The notes: generated by a model not told the origin, from the letters alone. A DNA stretch of 64,000 nt from Paenibacillus terrae (GCF_000943545.1 NZ_JTHP01000019.1:25214-89213); one strand, 5' to 3'; counted from the stretch's first letter, positions 32,495 to 42,028 are shown. Program-made: numbers and translations.

Positions 32495-35137
32495 CTAATC
32501 CGAACGCTTGGAGACCAGATATACCAGCTCCAGCGTCAGAATAGGCAAAAAGACAGAAGCCGGATAGGCCAGATAGCGTGGCTCCCATTGCGGCTTGAAC
32601 TTATCCTTGAAGCGGCGCAGCCCTTGAAAGCCGTAAAAATGTCCTCCGTATTGGAAAACGAGCCGAGCCAGCTTTTCCTCGCGCAACGCTTTTTCGCTTT
32701 GTCCTACTTGGGACAGCGGAGCCATGCCGAGATTGAAGGTCGTATACCCGCTGTCTTTGGCCCACTCGATCACTCGTGTGAACAAGTAGTCCATCGTGCC
32801 ATTTGGCGTATCGGGCAGATGACGCATCAGGTCTATGGAGACCGTCTGTCCACGGTCATAGGCAGGGGCCATCGTCGCGAAGGCGATGATCTTTCCTTCA
32901 GTGTCCTTTAACAGCGCAATCGGGGCTAACTGAAGATAAGGCTCTTTGAACCAGCCGAGCGAATAGCCTTTCTCCTTCCGTCCATCCAGCCAGATATTCG
33001 AAATGTGACGAAGCTCCTCCATTAATGCTCCATCCAAAGGCGGCTGGATCATCTCGAACGTGTACCCCTCGCGGTCAAAGCGGTTTTTGGCGCTGCGCAG
33101 CACCTGATTGCTTTTACCTGTCAGTGTAAAGGACTCCAGCGACACCAGCGCTTCCTCGCCCAGCTTGAAAAACCGATAGCCGTTCTCATGGTAGATGGAC
33201 AAATACTCTGGTGATGCCTGATAAAATACAGCCGTTAACGCATATCGGTCTGCAAAGCGCTGAAATTCCTGAATCGCTTCGCTCACACGTTCCTTCGGAC
33301 CGAGCGGGTCACCTAACACAATCAGTTTGTCCCGGCTGCGGGCATAGGGAATAACCACTTGCTCGTTCTTGGTCCAGTACAGATACTTATCGCCGAGAAA
33401 GAGCATATGAGAAACCAAATTGCCGTCCTGCTTTTCCAAAAATGCTTTTAGCTTATCCAGCTCTTGCGAGTCAGGCAGATTGCCAATTCCACGCTGGGGA
33501 CGGAGGAAGAAATACACCGTCAGGAACACCCACGCCAAAATCAGACTGAACACCGCTGTAACCCCGTAATCGCTGCGGTTCATAAAAAAGTCCAGATGGA
33601 CCTTGGCGTGCAGATTGCGCATAAACGCAGTATTGGAGCCTGCCCCAATCATAAAGTAAGCGCCGGTCACGAGCAGAGACAATCCGCCCCAGATTAAAAT
33701 ATTGTGCCGATTCAGCGGCGCACTAACCCGATAAAACCGCGAGCGCGAGATCCACAGCATCAGCGCTACGAACAACAGGAATAGAGCTTCCTCGAAATCC
33801 AGGCCTTTAATGAAGGTGAAAATGGCCCCTGCAAGCAGCAGTACCAGCGTCAGCCGCAGGGCTCTGCGAATGCGCAAGGATATTCCGTGAGACAGCACCA
33901 CGAGCATAATTCCGATGATGACGGAGATTTCATGCGACAGGCGCATGACGGGCAGACTGAGCAGATGCTCGGCAAAACGCAGTCGATATAGCAGACCCGG
34001 CGTAGCAGCCGACAGAAGGAGCACTACGCCGGAGATGAGTACCAGCTTGCCAAGTGCCCATACCCCCAGGTCGGCCAGAAAGCGGAATTGACCAGGCCAG
34101 CCCCATACCTTTTGCCAAGCGTTGAGTGAGGTTTCCCAACTTGTCTCTGCCAGTTGGCTCAGGCGTTCGCTGCGCGGAATCATTTCCAGCGCAGCCAACA
34201 CGAGGCCGATCAACCACGGAATGATGTAATAAAAGACGCGAAAGACCAGCAGCACAGCCAATGCCCGATCCGAGTTGGCGCCTGCCATTTGCAGCCCAAG
34301 CAGGGCAATAATATCGAAGGCGCCGACTCCTCCGGGCGCGAGACTGATCAGCCCGGCAATCGCGGCAATTACATAAATGCCAAACACGGCATTCATCGGC
34401 AGCTCATGCAGCAAGTGCGAGCCGATCCATGCAAAGGTAAGGCCGGCCAGCAGCCATTCCAGCAGCGAAGCGCCGATGGAGGCGGAGATGGTGGACCAGG
34501 AAAGCTGGCCAGCTCCCTTGTTGAACCATGTGGCGTACCGTTTGGATCGCTGCATAATCAGGAACAGTGGCAGGTACAGCGCCATTCCCCATAACGCCCA
34601 ATGAAGCCACGGATGAGCATCCAGCACGGGCTGTACCGGATATAGATGGGCAATCCCGCCCCAGGCCAGCAAAGAAAGCCCGGTAATGACTACAGGCGAA
34701 AGGAACACCACCGCAGAGGTGATGATCCCCAGCGGCACGCCGCTTTTTTTGTACAGCACCGTGCGCAATCCCGCTCCTGTAAAGCCAGCGAAGCCAAAGA
34801 CGTTATTGAAGGTGTTCGAAATCCAGGCGTACCGGAATGTCGCTGCGGGCTTGACCTGTAGCTTGAAATGATGCCTGATCACGTAATCGTATGCGCTCAT
34901 GGCGGCCACGGCTATCAGTGAGAACAAGCCGATTTCGATGAGAAAGGTAGCATCCATTCGCCGCAGCTCATGAAGCATACGTGCCAGATTGAAGCTTTTC
35001 AGCTCTCGTCCGGCCTCCCATATAATAAAAGCCAATACAGCCAGCGGAAGCAAAATACGTGTCAGCCGCTGCCTGTAGATGGTCATCATGAACTGTACGA
35101 TTTTAAAGGATTGGATCGGTTTGTGATTTGAATTCAT
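32495..35137 (-). CDS. mprF: Bifunctional lysylphosphatidylglycerol synthase/flippase
   Basis: This 880-residue protein has about 14 transmembrane helices in its first ~540 residues (flippase part, with GFAGFTGAGLRTVLYKKSG and SLAPGGVGAFDIIALLG). A C-terminal DUF2156/GNAT-like cytosolic domain transfers lysine (or alanine) from aminoacyl-tRNA to phosphatidylglycerol: VIPYARSRDKLIVLGDPLG, DLMRHLPDTPNGTMDYLF and FNLGMAPLSQVG. The product lowers the negative surface charge and protects against cationic peptides. AGGTG precedes the ATG. The length is normal. It is a single gene with its own terminator. Confidence 0.95.
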   Translation of the reverse strand: MNSNHKPIQSFKIVQFMMTIYRQRLTRILLPLAVLAFIIWEAGRELKSFNLARMLHELRRMDATFLIEIGLFSLIAVAAMSAYDYVIRHHFKLQVKPAATFRYAWISNTFNNVFGFAGFTGAGLRTVLYKKSGVPLGIITSAVVFLSPVVITGLSLLAWGGIAHLYPVQPVLDAHPWLHWALWGMALYLPLFLIMQRSKRYATWFNKGAGQLSWSTISASIGASLLEWLLAGLTFAWIGSHLLHELPMNAVFGIYVIAAIAGLISLAPGGVGAFDIIALLGLQMAGANSDRALAVLLVFRVFYYIIPWLIGLVLAALEMIPRSERLSQLAETSWETSLNAWQKVWGWPGQFRFLADLGVWALGKLVLISGVVLLLSAATPGLLYRLRFAEHLLSLPVMRLSHEISVIIGIMLVVLSHGISLRIRRALRLTLVLLLAGAIFTFIKGLDFEEALFLLFVALMLWISRSRFYRVSAPLNRHNILIWGGLSLLVTGAYFMIGAGSNTAFMRNLHAKVHLDFFMNRSDYGVTAVFSLILAWVFLTVYFFLRPQRGIGNLPDSQELDKLKAFLEKQDGNLVSHMLFLGDKYLYWTKNEQVVIPYARSRDKLIVLGDPLGPKERVSEAIQEFQRFADRYALTAVFYQASPEYLSIYHENGYRFFKLGEEALVSLESFTLTGKSNQVLRSAKNRFDREGYTFEMIQPPLDGALMEELRHISNIWLDGRKEKGYSLGWFKEPYLQLAPIALLKDTEGKIIAFATMAPAYDRGQTVSIDLMRHLPDTPNGTMDYLFTRVIEWAKDSGYTTFNLGMAPLSQVGQSEKALREEKLARLVFQYGGHFYGFQGLRRFKDKFKPQWEPRYLAYPASVFLPILTLELVYLVSKRSD

Positions 35138-35351
35138 AGATTCACCTGCCTGAAAAATAATGAAATAGATTCTGAATGATACACGGAAATATCATGCCCA
35201 ATGAAAGGCTACTATATATTATACCTGTAATAAACGAACGAATAACAACAGAAGGGTTACGAAAACCGGATTTTCAGATTGATTGCCGTAAATAATTCCA
35301 ATATAATGATAAAAAGCCTAGTCATTTACTTGGTAATGGAGCTGAACGGAC

Positions 35352-36113
35352 ATGAGTATGTGGGATCGTGATCTTTTTGTACGTCGATTGGAGCTGATGT
35401 GGCCGCAGGATGCTGACAAAAGCCGGTATCCATTTAACTTAAAAGCCATGCATCAATGGAATGAGCTGAAATTTCACCCGTCTGTTACCTATATTGTTGG
35501 AGAAAACGGTGTGGGTAAATCAACGCTTATGGAAGCGATAGCGGTCGCGTGGGGATTTAATCCGGAGGGCGGCACCAAAAATTTTAATTTCTCTACACAG
35601 GCCACGCATTCCTCGCTGCATGAGTATGTCCGGCTGGTGAGAGGGGTTCGCAAGCCGCGGGACGGTTTCTTTTTCCGTGCAGAAAGCTATTATAATCTGG
35701 CGACTCATATCGACGAGCTGGATCGGGAAGGAGAGGGCCGGCCCATCCGAGACTCCTATGGAGGAAAATCGTTGCATGCGCAGTCGCATGGCGAGTCTTT
35801 TTTTGCCGCATTTTTGCATCGGTTTGGAGGTCAGGGGCTGTATATTCTGGATGAGCCAGAGGCTGCGTTATCGCCCCTGCGCCAGATGGCCATGCTTGCA
35901 CGTATCCACGAGCTGGTACAGCAGGGCTCGCAGTTCATCATTTCTACGCATTCCCCGATTTTGATGGCCTATCCCGACTCCGTCCTGTACCACCTGACAC
36001 ATGAAGGAATAGACACCCGGACGCTGGAGGAAACCGATCATTTTATCATCATGAAACAATTTCTGAACAACAAGGAAAAGATGATGCAGGAGCTATTCGA
36101 AGATCCCCAATAA
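35352..36113 (+). CDS. AAA-family ATPase (RecF/SMC-like ABC-type), 253 aa
   Basis: This 253-residue ATP-binding protein has Walker A IVGENGVGKST (about residue 50), a linker with SHGESFFAAFLHRFGGQGLYILDEPEAALSP in which signature and Walker B are close together, and a switch His in FIISTHSPILMAYP. There is no inserted coiled coil and no TOPRIM or nuclease domain. It belongs to the stand-alone AAA_15/AAA_21-like ATPases of unknown role. It abuts the IS remnant with a three-base gap and lies next to the CRISPR scar. No function in defence is shown. Confidence 0.82.
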   Translation: MSMWDRDLFVRRLELMWPQDADKSRYPFNLKAMHQWNELKFHPSVTYIVGENGVGKSTLMEAIAVAWGFNPEGGTKNFNFSTQATHSSLHEYVRLVRGVRKPRDGFFFRAESYYNLATHIDELDREGEGRPIRDSYGGKSLHAQSHGESFFAAFLHRFGGQGLYILDEPEAALSPLRQMAMLARIHELVQQGSQFIISTHSPILMAYPDSVLYHLTHEGIDTRTLEETDHFIIMKQFLNNKEKMMQELFEDPQ

Positions 36114-36116
36114 GGA

Positions 36117-36299
36117 ATGGGTGAACCTCAAGAGAGCTATCCGTACTCGTACAACTTAGACTTTAGCTACAAGAAGGCGACCTATACGTTGGTCCAAGCA
36201 GATGAGATCGAAGTTTGTCTTTTGCCCAAATATTCACCGGATTTGCACCTTATTATTGGTTATCATGCTCATTTATGGTATATGTATAAGGGGAAATAA
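36117..36299 (+). pseudogene. IS630-family transposase remnant with internal deletion
   Basis: A 60-codon frame reads LDFSYKKATYTLVQADEIE and then LLPKYSPDLHLI. The first part resembles the N-terminal-domain end of IS630 transposases (LSYTRPTYTLxKAD). The second resembles the DDE-domain motif LPPYSPDLNPIE, normally some 150 residues later. The two are fused in frame, so the middle of the gene was deleted and the catalytic residues were lost. It directly precedes the CRISPR leader-like sequence, where a cas2 gene would usually end. Confidence 0.65.
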
Positions 36300-36322
36300 A
36301 ATGAGTATACTGCTCTTTTGAT

Positions 36323-36504
36323 GAGGTGCGAATGTGAAGCTCACATAAAAACCCCGGATCCTTCGCACCTCGAAATTTGTCGAAAAACATTAAATCAGTT
36401 TACTTCAGTAGAAGTCAATGGTTGATTCAAGCCTTTTTGGCATCGTTTTTTGCTAAAATGTATGGAATTTATATCATTAAGGTATGAATTACTGCATTTT
36501 CGCT
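36323..36504 (+). promoter_or_regulatory. CRISPR leader-like sequence
   Basis: The AT-rich 180 bases directly upstream of the first repeat begin with GAGGTGCGAA (36323-36332) and TTCGCACCTC (36362-36371), exact inverted copies enclosing a small GTGAAGCTCAC hairpin. From memory, type I-C leaders in Bacilli have a similar TTCGCACC-containing inverted repeat between cas2 and the array. The placement and the intact first repeat fit a leader. Promoter activity is inferred. Confidence 0.55.
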
Positions 36505-36604
36505 GTCGCACTCTATATGAGTGCGTGGATTGAAATATCGTCGTCAGCCTTGGCGATCAGCGCCCAACAGGAGTCGCACTCTACATGAGTCTGTGAATTG
36601 AAAT
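36505..36604 (+). CRISPR. Orphan two-repeat, one-spacer array, type I-C-like
   Basis: Repeat 1 (36505-36536, 32 bases) begins GTCGCACTCTATATGAGTGC and ends GTGGATTGAAAT, the type I-C repeat pattern with the GCACTC/GAGTGC stem. A 36-base spacer (36537-36572) follows. Repeat 2 (36573-36604) is again 32 bases but differs at positions near the 3' end (CTGTGAATTGAAAT), as terminal repeats often do. No cas genes are present within the window. Confidence 0.85.
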
Positions 36605-36664
36605 ACCAAGTGGAACTAAAAAGAATGGAATGCCTGTAGTCATAGTCAAATATGTAAGCTGAAC

Positions 36665-36756
36665 TAAAAAATGTACATGGATAACTTAATAGACGGAATG
36701 GGGCTGTGCAAGCGAAGCACCATCCGTCTGTGGAGTGGCACGATAGGTAACTTTTA
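36665..36756. repeat. MITE-like repeat, short form (copy 2 of 2)
   Basis: It matches the ends of 13761-13964 (TAAAAAATGTACATGG at one side, ATAGGTAACTTTTA at the other). Here the two halves join directly at GCGAAGCACCATCCGTCTG. AGACGGAATGG and CACCATCCGTCT make the hairpin. The rest of the gap up to 37085 (AT-rich, no ORF) contains only the AGGAGG site of the MFS gene, and I see nothing else in it. Confidence 0.7.
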
Positions 36757-37085
36757 CGAATTGCATATAGCAGATTGGGATCAAGCGCCTTTGCATTAAA
36801 TTTAAAATTAGGGTTCTTCCAGTATTATGCTGTTAGTTCCTTTTTTTGTGCATTGTATATAGAACGCATGTTTGTATATAATTGATGCAGAAGAGTTATC
36901 TACGTGCTCCACGATGCCAAATGCAAGCTGCTAAGACTATTTCAGATTATTGATAATATTTAAGTTTGATTTATGATTGTTATTTGCTCGTGGGTCTATT
37001 AATATAGTGAAGAGTTTTGAACTAATAGTTGCAAAATAAGATTTTCGTATGCGAAATAAATAACCTTAGGAGGACAACACGCAAC

Positions 37086-38285
37086 ATGTCAGAATCACAA
37101 TTGAAAATGGGGCCGTTGGTCATTTTAATGATTAATATGTTTATTGCCATGCTGGGAATTGGCCTCATCATTCCGATCCTCCCCAAATTCATGGGTTCCC
37201 TCGGAGGCACTGGTGAAACGGGAGGCTATCTGGTTGCCGTATTCGGCTTGACCCAGTTTCTGTTTTCACCGTTGGCTGGTGAATGGTCCGATAAATACGG
37301 ACGCAAAAAAATGATCATTATCGGTTTGGTGATCATGACGATTTCTTCAGTATTATTTGCCATAGGGCATTCGTTGACGATGCTGTATATATCCCGTTTG
37401 CTCGGAGGCGCAGGGGCTGCCTTTATGATTCCTCCGATGATGGCTTATATTGCCGACATTACGACGGTACACAATCGCGGTCGGGGAATGGGTTTGTTGG
37501 GCGCGGCCATGTCTCTCGGGTTTGTTATCGGCCCTGGTGTGGGCGGCTTGCTGGCAGATATTTCGATACGCACGCCTTTGTACGTTTCGGCTGGAGTATC
37601 GGGTGTGGCTGCCCTGGTTTCGTTGATTTTGCTGCCCGAAACCTTGTCGATGGAGAAACAGTTGAAATTCCGGGATGTCAAAGTCAAACGCGACAATGTC
37701 ATTAAGCAGTTTGCACTTTCTTTTCGCAAGCCGTACTTCATGCTGTTGATTATGATTTTCACCCTAACCTTTGGGCTGACGCATTTTGAAACCATGTTTC
37801 CTTTCTTCGTGACAGGCAAGTTTCATTACAATGAGCGCGATATTGCGATCATTATTACGGTAGGGGCACTGGTCGGAACGATAATTCAGGCGGTTGTGAT
37901 CAGTCCGTTGTTGAATCGTTTTGGCGAAAAAGGTGTTATTATCGGCTCCTTTCTGTTTTCCGCGATTTCTCTTGTGCTTATGCTGCTCTCTGGCAACTTT
38001 TATTATGTACTCGGGGTATCGCTCATCTTCTTTACTGCAACGTCGCTGCTGCGACCAGCCATTAATACGGCTTTATCCAAAATGGCCGGGGATGAACAGG
38101 GAGTTGCAGCCGGGATGAATAATGCCTATATGAGTATCGGTAACATTTTGGGACCTGCGCTGGCGGGTACGTTGTTTGAGGTGCATATCAATCTGCCGTA
38201 CATTTTCGGGGCGGTTATTCTCATCCTTAGTTTGGGACTGGCTGTAAAATGGAACAGCAAAGGTACACAAACGACAGCGGTTTAA
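37086..38285 (+). CDS. MFS drug-efflux transporter (DHA1; Bmr/NorA/TetA-like)
   Basis: This 399-residue proton antiporter has 12 predicted helices. Motif A is GEWSDKYGRKKM between TM2 and TM3, and the antiporter motif C is GAAMSLGFVIGPGVGG in TM5, which marks drug:H+ antiporters. AGGAGG lies 12 bases before the ATG at 37086. It is monocistronic with a large terminator. Substrates cannot be predicted; no regulator sits beside it. Confidence 0.88.
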   Translation: MSESQLKMGPLVILMINMFIAMLGIGLIIPILPKFMGSLGGTGETGGYLVAVFGLTQFLFSPLAGEWSDKYGRKKMIIIGLVIMTISSVLFAIGHSLTMLYISRLLGGAGAAFMIPPMMAYIADITTVHNRGRGMGLLGAAMSLGFVIGPGVGGLLADISIRTPLYVSAGVSGVAALVSLILLPETLSMEKQLKFRDVKVKRDNVIKQFALSFRKPYFMLLIMIFTLTFGLTHFETMFPFFVTGKFHYNERDIAIIITVGALVGTIIQAVVISPLLNRFGEKGVIIGSFLFSAISLVLMLLSGNFYYVLGVSLIFFTATSLLRPAINTALSKMAGDEQGVAAGMNNAYMSIGNILGPALAGTLFEVHINLPYIFGAVILILSLGLAVKWNSKGTQTTAV

Positions 38286-38304
38286 TGTTATTTTTCCTGT
38301 AAAC

Positions 38305-38372
38305 ATAGTCTCTTTTGGTGCGATCTGTGACGTTCTTGTGAACCACAGGTCGCGCCGAAGGAGACTATTTTT
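38305..38372 (+). terminator. Terminator of the MFS gene
   Basis: ATAGTCTC ... GCGATCTGTG pairs with CACAGGTCGC ... GAGACTAT followed by five T. Confidence 0.88.
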
Positions 38373-38505
38373 GGTATACATAGAGAAATGGTTAATGAAA
38401 CGACTGCTTCGTGGGTAATAATGCATGGTAAGTTTACAAGGAAGACACAGAAATGAGATATAGCTCGAAAAAATCTGGGCAACAGCCCAAAGGAGACGAG
38501 AGCCG

Positions 38506-39564
38506 ATGAAAGAGTGGAATGAACAGCTATTTTATACAGGAACTTATGCGCCTCGCCATGAGAGAGGAATTTATGTATGCGCTTTACGTGTTGAAAACGG
38601 AGATTTGCGTATCATTGGAGGCGTGGAAGGAATCGAGCGGCCTTCATTTCTGGCGTTGCACCCGGATGGGACCAAGCTGTATGCCGCCAGTGAGACAGAG
38701 GAAGGCGAGCTGTATGCGTATCAGGTGCATGCACAGACGGGAGAGCTGCACCCATTGGATCGAAAAGGGACCGAAGGGGCGCACACTTGCTATGTCTCAG
38801 TGACAGCGGATGGACGGTATGTGCTGGCTTCCAATTATTCAGGCGGCAATGCCGTGGTATTCCCGGTGACGGAAGCTGGAGGGTTGGGGGAAATGTCGGG
38901 GCAGGTCCAGCATACCGGCTCAGGTATTCGCCAGGACCGTCAGGATGCGGCACATCCGCATTCGATTATTCCTGATCCTTCAGGGCAGTACGCAATGGTA
39001 TGTGATTTGGGGCTGGATCAGATTGTGGTATACCGTTTGACGGAAGACGGGAAACTGGTGACCCATCGTGAGGCAGACCTGCCGCCCGGTTCCGGTCCGC
39101 GTCATCTGGTCTTTCATCCTTCGCGTCCCTATGCCTTTGTGGCTAATGAGCTGAATAATACTGTCGCTGTATTTAGCTACAACGAACGCAACGGGGAGCT
39201 TCAATTGCTGCAAAGCTTGTCCACGCTGCCGGAAGGCATCATAGATGTGGAAAATACATCCGCAGACATTCGGATTACGCCTTGTGGACGCTATCTGTAT
39301 GTGTCAAACCGAGGGCATAACAGCATCGTGCTGTACCATGTCGATCTGGACAGCGGTAAGCTGGAGACGGTTGAATGGGTGGAGACTTCTGGCAGCACGC
39401 CGCGTAACTTCAACATCCTGTCCGGGTATCTGGTTGTCGCGAATCAGGACGGAAATAACATCGTATCCTTTGCTATTCATAGCGAAGACGGACGATTGAC
39501 TCGAACAGGATATGTGCTGGAAGTTCCTTCACCCGTGTGTATTGAGCCTGTGCGGCAGTCATAG
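38506..39564 (+). CDS. pgl: 6-phosphogluconolactonase, beta-propeller type
   Basis: This 352-residue seven-bladed propeller protein is of the lactonase family (YbhE/YkgB type). Landmarks are FYTGTYAPRHERGIYV, RPSFLALHPDGTKLYAASE, VLASNYSGGNAVVFPV, DAAHPHSIIPDPSGQYAMVCDLGLD, GPRHLVFHP and RYLYVSNRGHNSI. The family hydrolyses 6-phosphogluconolactone in the oxidative pentose phosphate pathway, where it would feed the same intermediate as GntK, encoded 11 kb away. GGAGACGAG lies before the ATG. It is cytoplasmic and monocistronic. Confidence 0.88.
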   Translation: MKEWNEQLFYTGTYAPRHERGIYVCALRVENGDLRIIGGVEGIERPSFLALHPDGTKLYAASETEEGELYAYQVHAQTGELHPLDRKGTEGAHTCYVSVTADGRYVLASNYSGGNAVVFPVTEAGGLGEMSGQVQHTGSGIRQDRQDAAHPHSIIPDPSGQYAMVCDLGLDQIVVYRLTEDGKLVTHREADLPPGSGPRHLVFHPSRPYAFVANELNNTVAVFSYNERNGELQLLQSLSTLPEGIIDVENTSADIRITPCGRYLYVSNRGHNSIVLYHVDLDSGKLETVEWVETSGSTPRNFNILSGYLVVANQDGNNIVSFAIHSEDGRLTRTGYVLEVPSPVCIEPVRQS

Positions 39565-39604
39565 CGTATGGCAAAAAGGCACGTTAGAAGAAGATAAAAA
39601 AATA

Positions 39605-39656
39605 AAAACACGGCGCTTTGCTTGCCATGAACGCATGGGGCAAAGGGCCGTGTTTT
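39605..39656. terminator. Bidirectional terminator between pgl and the ArsR-like gene
   Basis: AAAACACGGC ... CTTTGC pairs with GCAAAG ... GCCGTGTTTT. Confidence 0.88.
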
Positions 39657-39685
39657 AGGGTCTGAGAAGAACAGGCTCTGAATGT

Positions 39686-40642
39686 TTATTTGCTGCTGTC
39701 GCCAGCTTCTACTGTTGCTGTTTTCGTATGGTTTTCCGCAGGCTTGTAGTACAAGCGGAACAGAATGTCCTGATTGTAGTTACCGAATCCAGTACCGAAC
39801 AGGGTAACTCCTCCAACATGCTGGGCATCATCCAGAATGGCAATGCGGAATTTCCATTGTTTCTGATCAATCAGCAGCTGGCTTAAGGTCACATCGGATA
39901 TTTGCTTGCCGTCCATAAAGGTACCCTTAGATGTAACGCGAAGTCTTTTGAGCAGACCGTATTGGTTGATAAAATCAGGCCACCATGCAGGTGTGTATTT
40001 CCCACGGTTATCGCCGAAATCTCCCGGGCTGGTCCAAGTCCCCAGATTCACATCGTTCAGGAAAAAGGTAATGTCCGAAGGCCAGTTGTCGTTGGTAAAA
40101 GGGGCCTCGGACGATAGTTCCATCGAAATTTCCAGCTCCTCGGCCTTTTGGCTGGACAGGAGGAAATTTGGTACTTTATAATCCATATAACCTTGACTAA
40201 ACCACAGAATTTTGGAATTGAAGCGCTCAGGGTCCAGAAACGAACGAGGCTCATCGAATTCTCCGATAATTTTCTCGACGGTAGCCAGCCCGCAGGTCGG
40301 CTGAATTTCAAAATCCGTAAAGTGCCCGACGGAAATCTCCGTCTGATGAAATTGCCGTACATCCTGCTGATAGCGGGGCATAGCTATTTCAATTTTGTCC
40401 GTAGCCAGTGAGCATACTTTCTGCACGCCACCGCGTCCGGGCAGCATTTTGGTCGAAATAATGGACGCTCTCTCCAGCTTTTTAACATGCATGGTCATGA
40501 TGGCACTGCTTAGTCCCAGCGCTTCCGCCAGCTCGCGTATATTCATTGGCTTCTCCGCAAGCAGAACAATCATGTTCAGCCGAACCTCACTGGCCAGTGC
40601 TTCATATACGGGAAGTGATTTTTCAGAAATGTCCAGTTGCAT
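39686..40642 (-). CDS. ArsR-like HTH regulator with large C-terminal domain
   Basis: This 318-residue protein has an N-terminal ArsR-type winged HTH (ALASEVRLNMIVLLAEKPMNI, then ELAEALGLSSAIMTMHVKKLE; residues 10-75). A ~240-residue C-terminal domain follows, with DITFFLNDVNLGTWTSPGDF and GRGKYTPAWW-type sequence, as in Paenibacillus regulators often placed near sugar-utilisation genes. The ligand is unknown. I start at 40642 since TTGGAGGA is directly upstream; the 45-residue in-frame extension before it has no ribosome site and an atypical composition. It stands alone. Confidence 0.8.
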   Translation of the reverse strand: MQLDISEKSLPVYEALASEVRLNMIVLLAEKPMNIRELAEALGLSSAIMTMHVKKLERASIISTKMLPGRGGVQKVCSLATDKIEIAMPRYQQDVRQFHQTEISVGHFTDFEIQPTCGLATVEKIIGEFDEPRSFLDPERFNSKILWFSQGYMDYKVPNFLLSSQKAEELEISMELSSEAPFTNDNWPSDITFFLNDVNLGTWTSPGDFGDNRGKYTPAWWPDFINQYGLLKRLRVTSKGTFMDGKQISDVTLSQLLIDQKQWKFRIAILDDAQHVGGVTLFGTGFGNYNQDILFRLYYKPAENHTKTATVEAGDSSK

Positions 40643-40816
40643 AGTTCCTCCAATTCTAACGCACATCAACAATTGATGATAGTTTAACATATATGGATTT
40701 TTTTCAATATTCATACATAAAAAACGATATGATTTACATTTATATAAACAATATACCCTTTCCTTGATTGCTGGCACAAGCTTAACCCTTCAAAAAGTCT
40801 AAAATTGTTCAAAAAA

Positions 40817-40861
40817 CAGGACACCCCATAAAACCATTCGGTGTCTGTCGGGATGTCCTGT
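40817..40861 (-). terminator. Terminator-like hairpin downstream of the 322-aa membrane protein gene
   Basis: CAGGACA-CCC and GGG-TGTCCTG pair with an inner loop. T residues on the minus strand are moderate (GTTTTTTGAAC). Confidence 0.6.
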
Positions 40862-40915
40862 GATGGGATGTGGTTTTAACGTTCATGCTGTAAACGATCT
40901 TGCATCGCTTGCCGT

Positions 40916-41884
40916 CTAGGAACGGCTATGTTCCTCCGCCAAAGAAGAGTCGGACGTTCTGTCTTTGTCTGTCGTGTGCATTTCCTGATGTTGAGAAGGA
41001 TCGGCCTTCATCAAGCCGGGATGACCGACATAAGGGCGATCACTCCGTGAGCGGCCCCGGGTGAGCCGGAAGCCGATCAAAAACAGGACAAGCTGCACAG
41101 CCAGTATGTAGGGAGAAGCTTCCGGTCCGATCCATTGAAACAGGGCAACGGCGGCGATCACCATGGACAACAGGCTTGTTGGAAAATGGGATGCCGTCAC
41201 ATCCAGATCATTTTGTCTGCGCAGGGTCATCAACCGATATACGTACAGCAGGGCGATCAAGCCGGAAGCAAATCTCATCCATGTACACCCTATGAGCCAG
41301 GATGCAGATGGCACTGCTTCGGGCAGACCAGGATAGATAGTACTATACGACATTAGTTCCACAATCAGCCGTGAGATTAGCCACACTATACCCGCCAGCG
41401 CCAACGGCCCGGCTGCGGGACGCAGCAGCTTCCATAAAGCCGTACCCCAGCCCGGAGCATGCGATTCCAGCAGAACAAGCCGACGTTCGTCGATCAGTTT
41501 GTTCATTTCGCGCTCCAGTGATTTAAGAAGCAACTCCCTGCGGAATGCGTCACATTCTCTTAGAGATGCCTGAACCTGTTCCTGAAGGTGAGGGGTTAAA
41601 TAGGGAGCAGCCTTCGCTTCCTGAAGGGCATGAATCAGTCCACTCTGATGCTGGCGCGTTTCACTGCTGCTTATGCCGTTCTGAGTGGAGGTTTGGAGAT
41701 AGCCTGCCAACCGTCCGTAGATACGCAGCGATTCCTGTAATTCATTCAACCGCTGCTGACGTGAATTTCGAAGCTGGGCTGCACTGTGAACATACAGCCA
41801 CACCAGCAAAGACAATGCCAGCAGGACGGCAATCAGCCCGGGTGAGATATATGCGGCCAATGCCGCGAAGTCCGTCGGGGACAC
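40916..41884 (-). CDS. Membrane protein with central coiled coil, 322 aa, unknown function
   Basis: I do not recognise this family. The product has one N-terminal helix (ISPGLIAVLLALSLLVWLYV), a ~120-residue charged helical/coiled-coil region (LNELQESLRIYGRLAG, later LLLKSLEREMNKLIDERRLV), four more hydrophobic helices and a hydrophilic Ser/Asp-rich tail of about 45 residues. The GTG at 41884 is chosen because GGAGG is eight bases away; the TTG six bases earlier would be too close. It is divergent from the GNAT gene and alone on its strand. Confidence 0.7.
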   Translation of the reverse strand: MSPTDFAALAAYISPGLIAVLLALSLLVWLYVHSAAQLRNSRQQRLNELQESLRIYGRLAGYLQTSTQNGISSSETRQHQSGLIHALQEAKAAPYLTPHLQEQVQASLRECDAFRRELLLKSLEREMNKLIDERRLVLLESHAPGWGTALWKLLRPAAGPLALAGIVWLISRLIVELMSYSTIYPGLPEAVPSASWLIGCTWMRFASGLIALLYVYRLMTLRRQNDLDVTASHFPTSLLSMVIAAVALFQWIGPEASPYILAVQLVLFLIGFRLTRGRSRSDRPYVGHPGLMKADPSQHQEMHTTDKDRTSDSSLAEEHSRS

Positions 41885-42028
41885 CCGCAATCCCTCCTTC
41901 CATTGTTCTTTCTACACTATTGCACAGACCACACAGGCATTTCAAGGGCTTGGTCACGTCTGACAGAGATATATGAAGTATTTTTTGGTAAAATAGACAA
42001 GATGATACGCAGGGAGGGGAGATTCAGT

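Noticed and set aside
35352..36604. AAA ATPase plus CRISPR scar as a defence system
   Set aside because: The ATPase has no nuclease or other effector partner and its family is widespread outside defence loci; adjacency alone is not evidence.
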